A stretch of DNA of 57,736 nt from Planctomycetota bacterium (GTDB taxonomy: Bacteria; Planctomycetota; Phycisphaerae; UBA1845; UTPLA1), in assembly GCA_016712275.1 (NCBI GenBank), contig JADJRI010000024.1, forward strand, positions 1-57,736, read 5' to 3'. The notes under the pieces were generated by a model. The model searched no databases and was not told the DNA's origin. It worked only from the letters and a program-made list of their open reading frames with translations. Position 1 is the first letter of the stretch, and each line of letters begins with the position of its first letter. The position numbers were made by a program, and so were the translations under genes. Shown one piece after another: positions 57,688-57,736 of the stretch.

Positions 57688-57736
57688 GTCACGCCTCCGT
57701 TGCGTCTGGGGTGGCCGATCCCTCGGCCGGTTATAA

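Noticed and set aside
1..57736. tRNA, rRNA or known riboswitch
   Set aside because: No cloverleaf with a GTTCGA-type arm and CCA-like end, no rRNA core sequence and no recognisable riboswitch were seen by eye; a covariance search could still find a short RNA.

Overview
The window looks like a chromosomal segment of a Planctomycetota bacterium, perhaps of the Phycisphaerae side. This is an inference from gene content: a zinc-ribbon protein of the CPxC...CPECG type, a PQQ-type dehydrogenase with a dockerin-like tail, many TPR and TPR-glycosyltransferase proteins, an OPT transporter, a SpoIIE-type phosphatase, a bacterial topoisomerase VI B subunit and GC-rich DNA. I saw no rRNA, tRNA, CRISPR array or prophage.

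Layout. 1-4.4 kb: truncated homoserine dehydrogenase, two unknown genes, methionyl-tRNA synthetase. 4.7-11 kb: a hydrolase, an MntA/HepT toxin-antitoxin pair, small membrane proteins, a radical SAM enzyme and a large S41 protease. 11-17.5 kb: a GT39-like membrane glycosyltransferase, an OPT transporter, a GNAT acetyltransferase and a secreted hydrolase. 17.7-23.6 kb: the classic rpmF-plsX-fabH-fabD-fabG-acpP-fabF fatty-acid operon behind a near-consensus promoter. 23.7-30.9 kb: a FliN-like protein, two TPR proteins, topoisomerase VI B and a rhomboid fused to a repeat domain. 31-36 kb: a run of membrane proteins and lipoproteins around a MoeB/ThiF-type enzyme. 36-48 kb: alcohol dehydrogenase, lipoprotein hydrolase, PQQ-type dehydrogenase, GT2, two-module M16 peptidase, and an SGNH plus TMTC-like pair. 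48-57.7 kb: SpoIIE phosphatase, an orphan KAS III, a repeat-rich intergenic tract, an IS630 element inserted in a putative PD-(D/E)XK nuclease gene, a zinc-ribbon protein, a secreted propeller protein with calcium-binding repeats, and an ankyrin protein.

About 35 apparent single-base frameshifts break otherwise intact conserved genes, including metG, fabH, fabD and the topoisomerase. So many lesions in essential genes point to consensus errors rather than gene decay, so the affected genes are annotated as one locus each. The one clear real disruption is the IS630 insertion at 51.7-52.9 kb. Excising it with one TA copy rejoins the nuclease reading frame exactly.

The most unusual items are the IS-split nuclease, a four-hairpin palindrome array near 8.1 kb, the apparently unpaired topoisomerase VI B gene, a thioredoxin-like lipoprotein that has lost both cysteines and carries a FlgO-like C-terminus, and a FliN protein with a FliM/FliY-style N-terminal peptide. 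I did not find a convincing entirely new multi-gene system.
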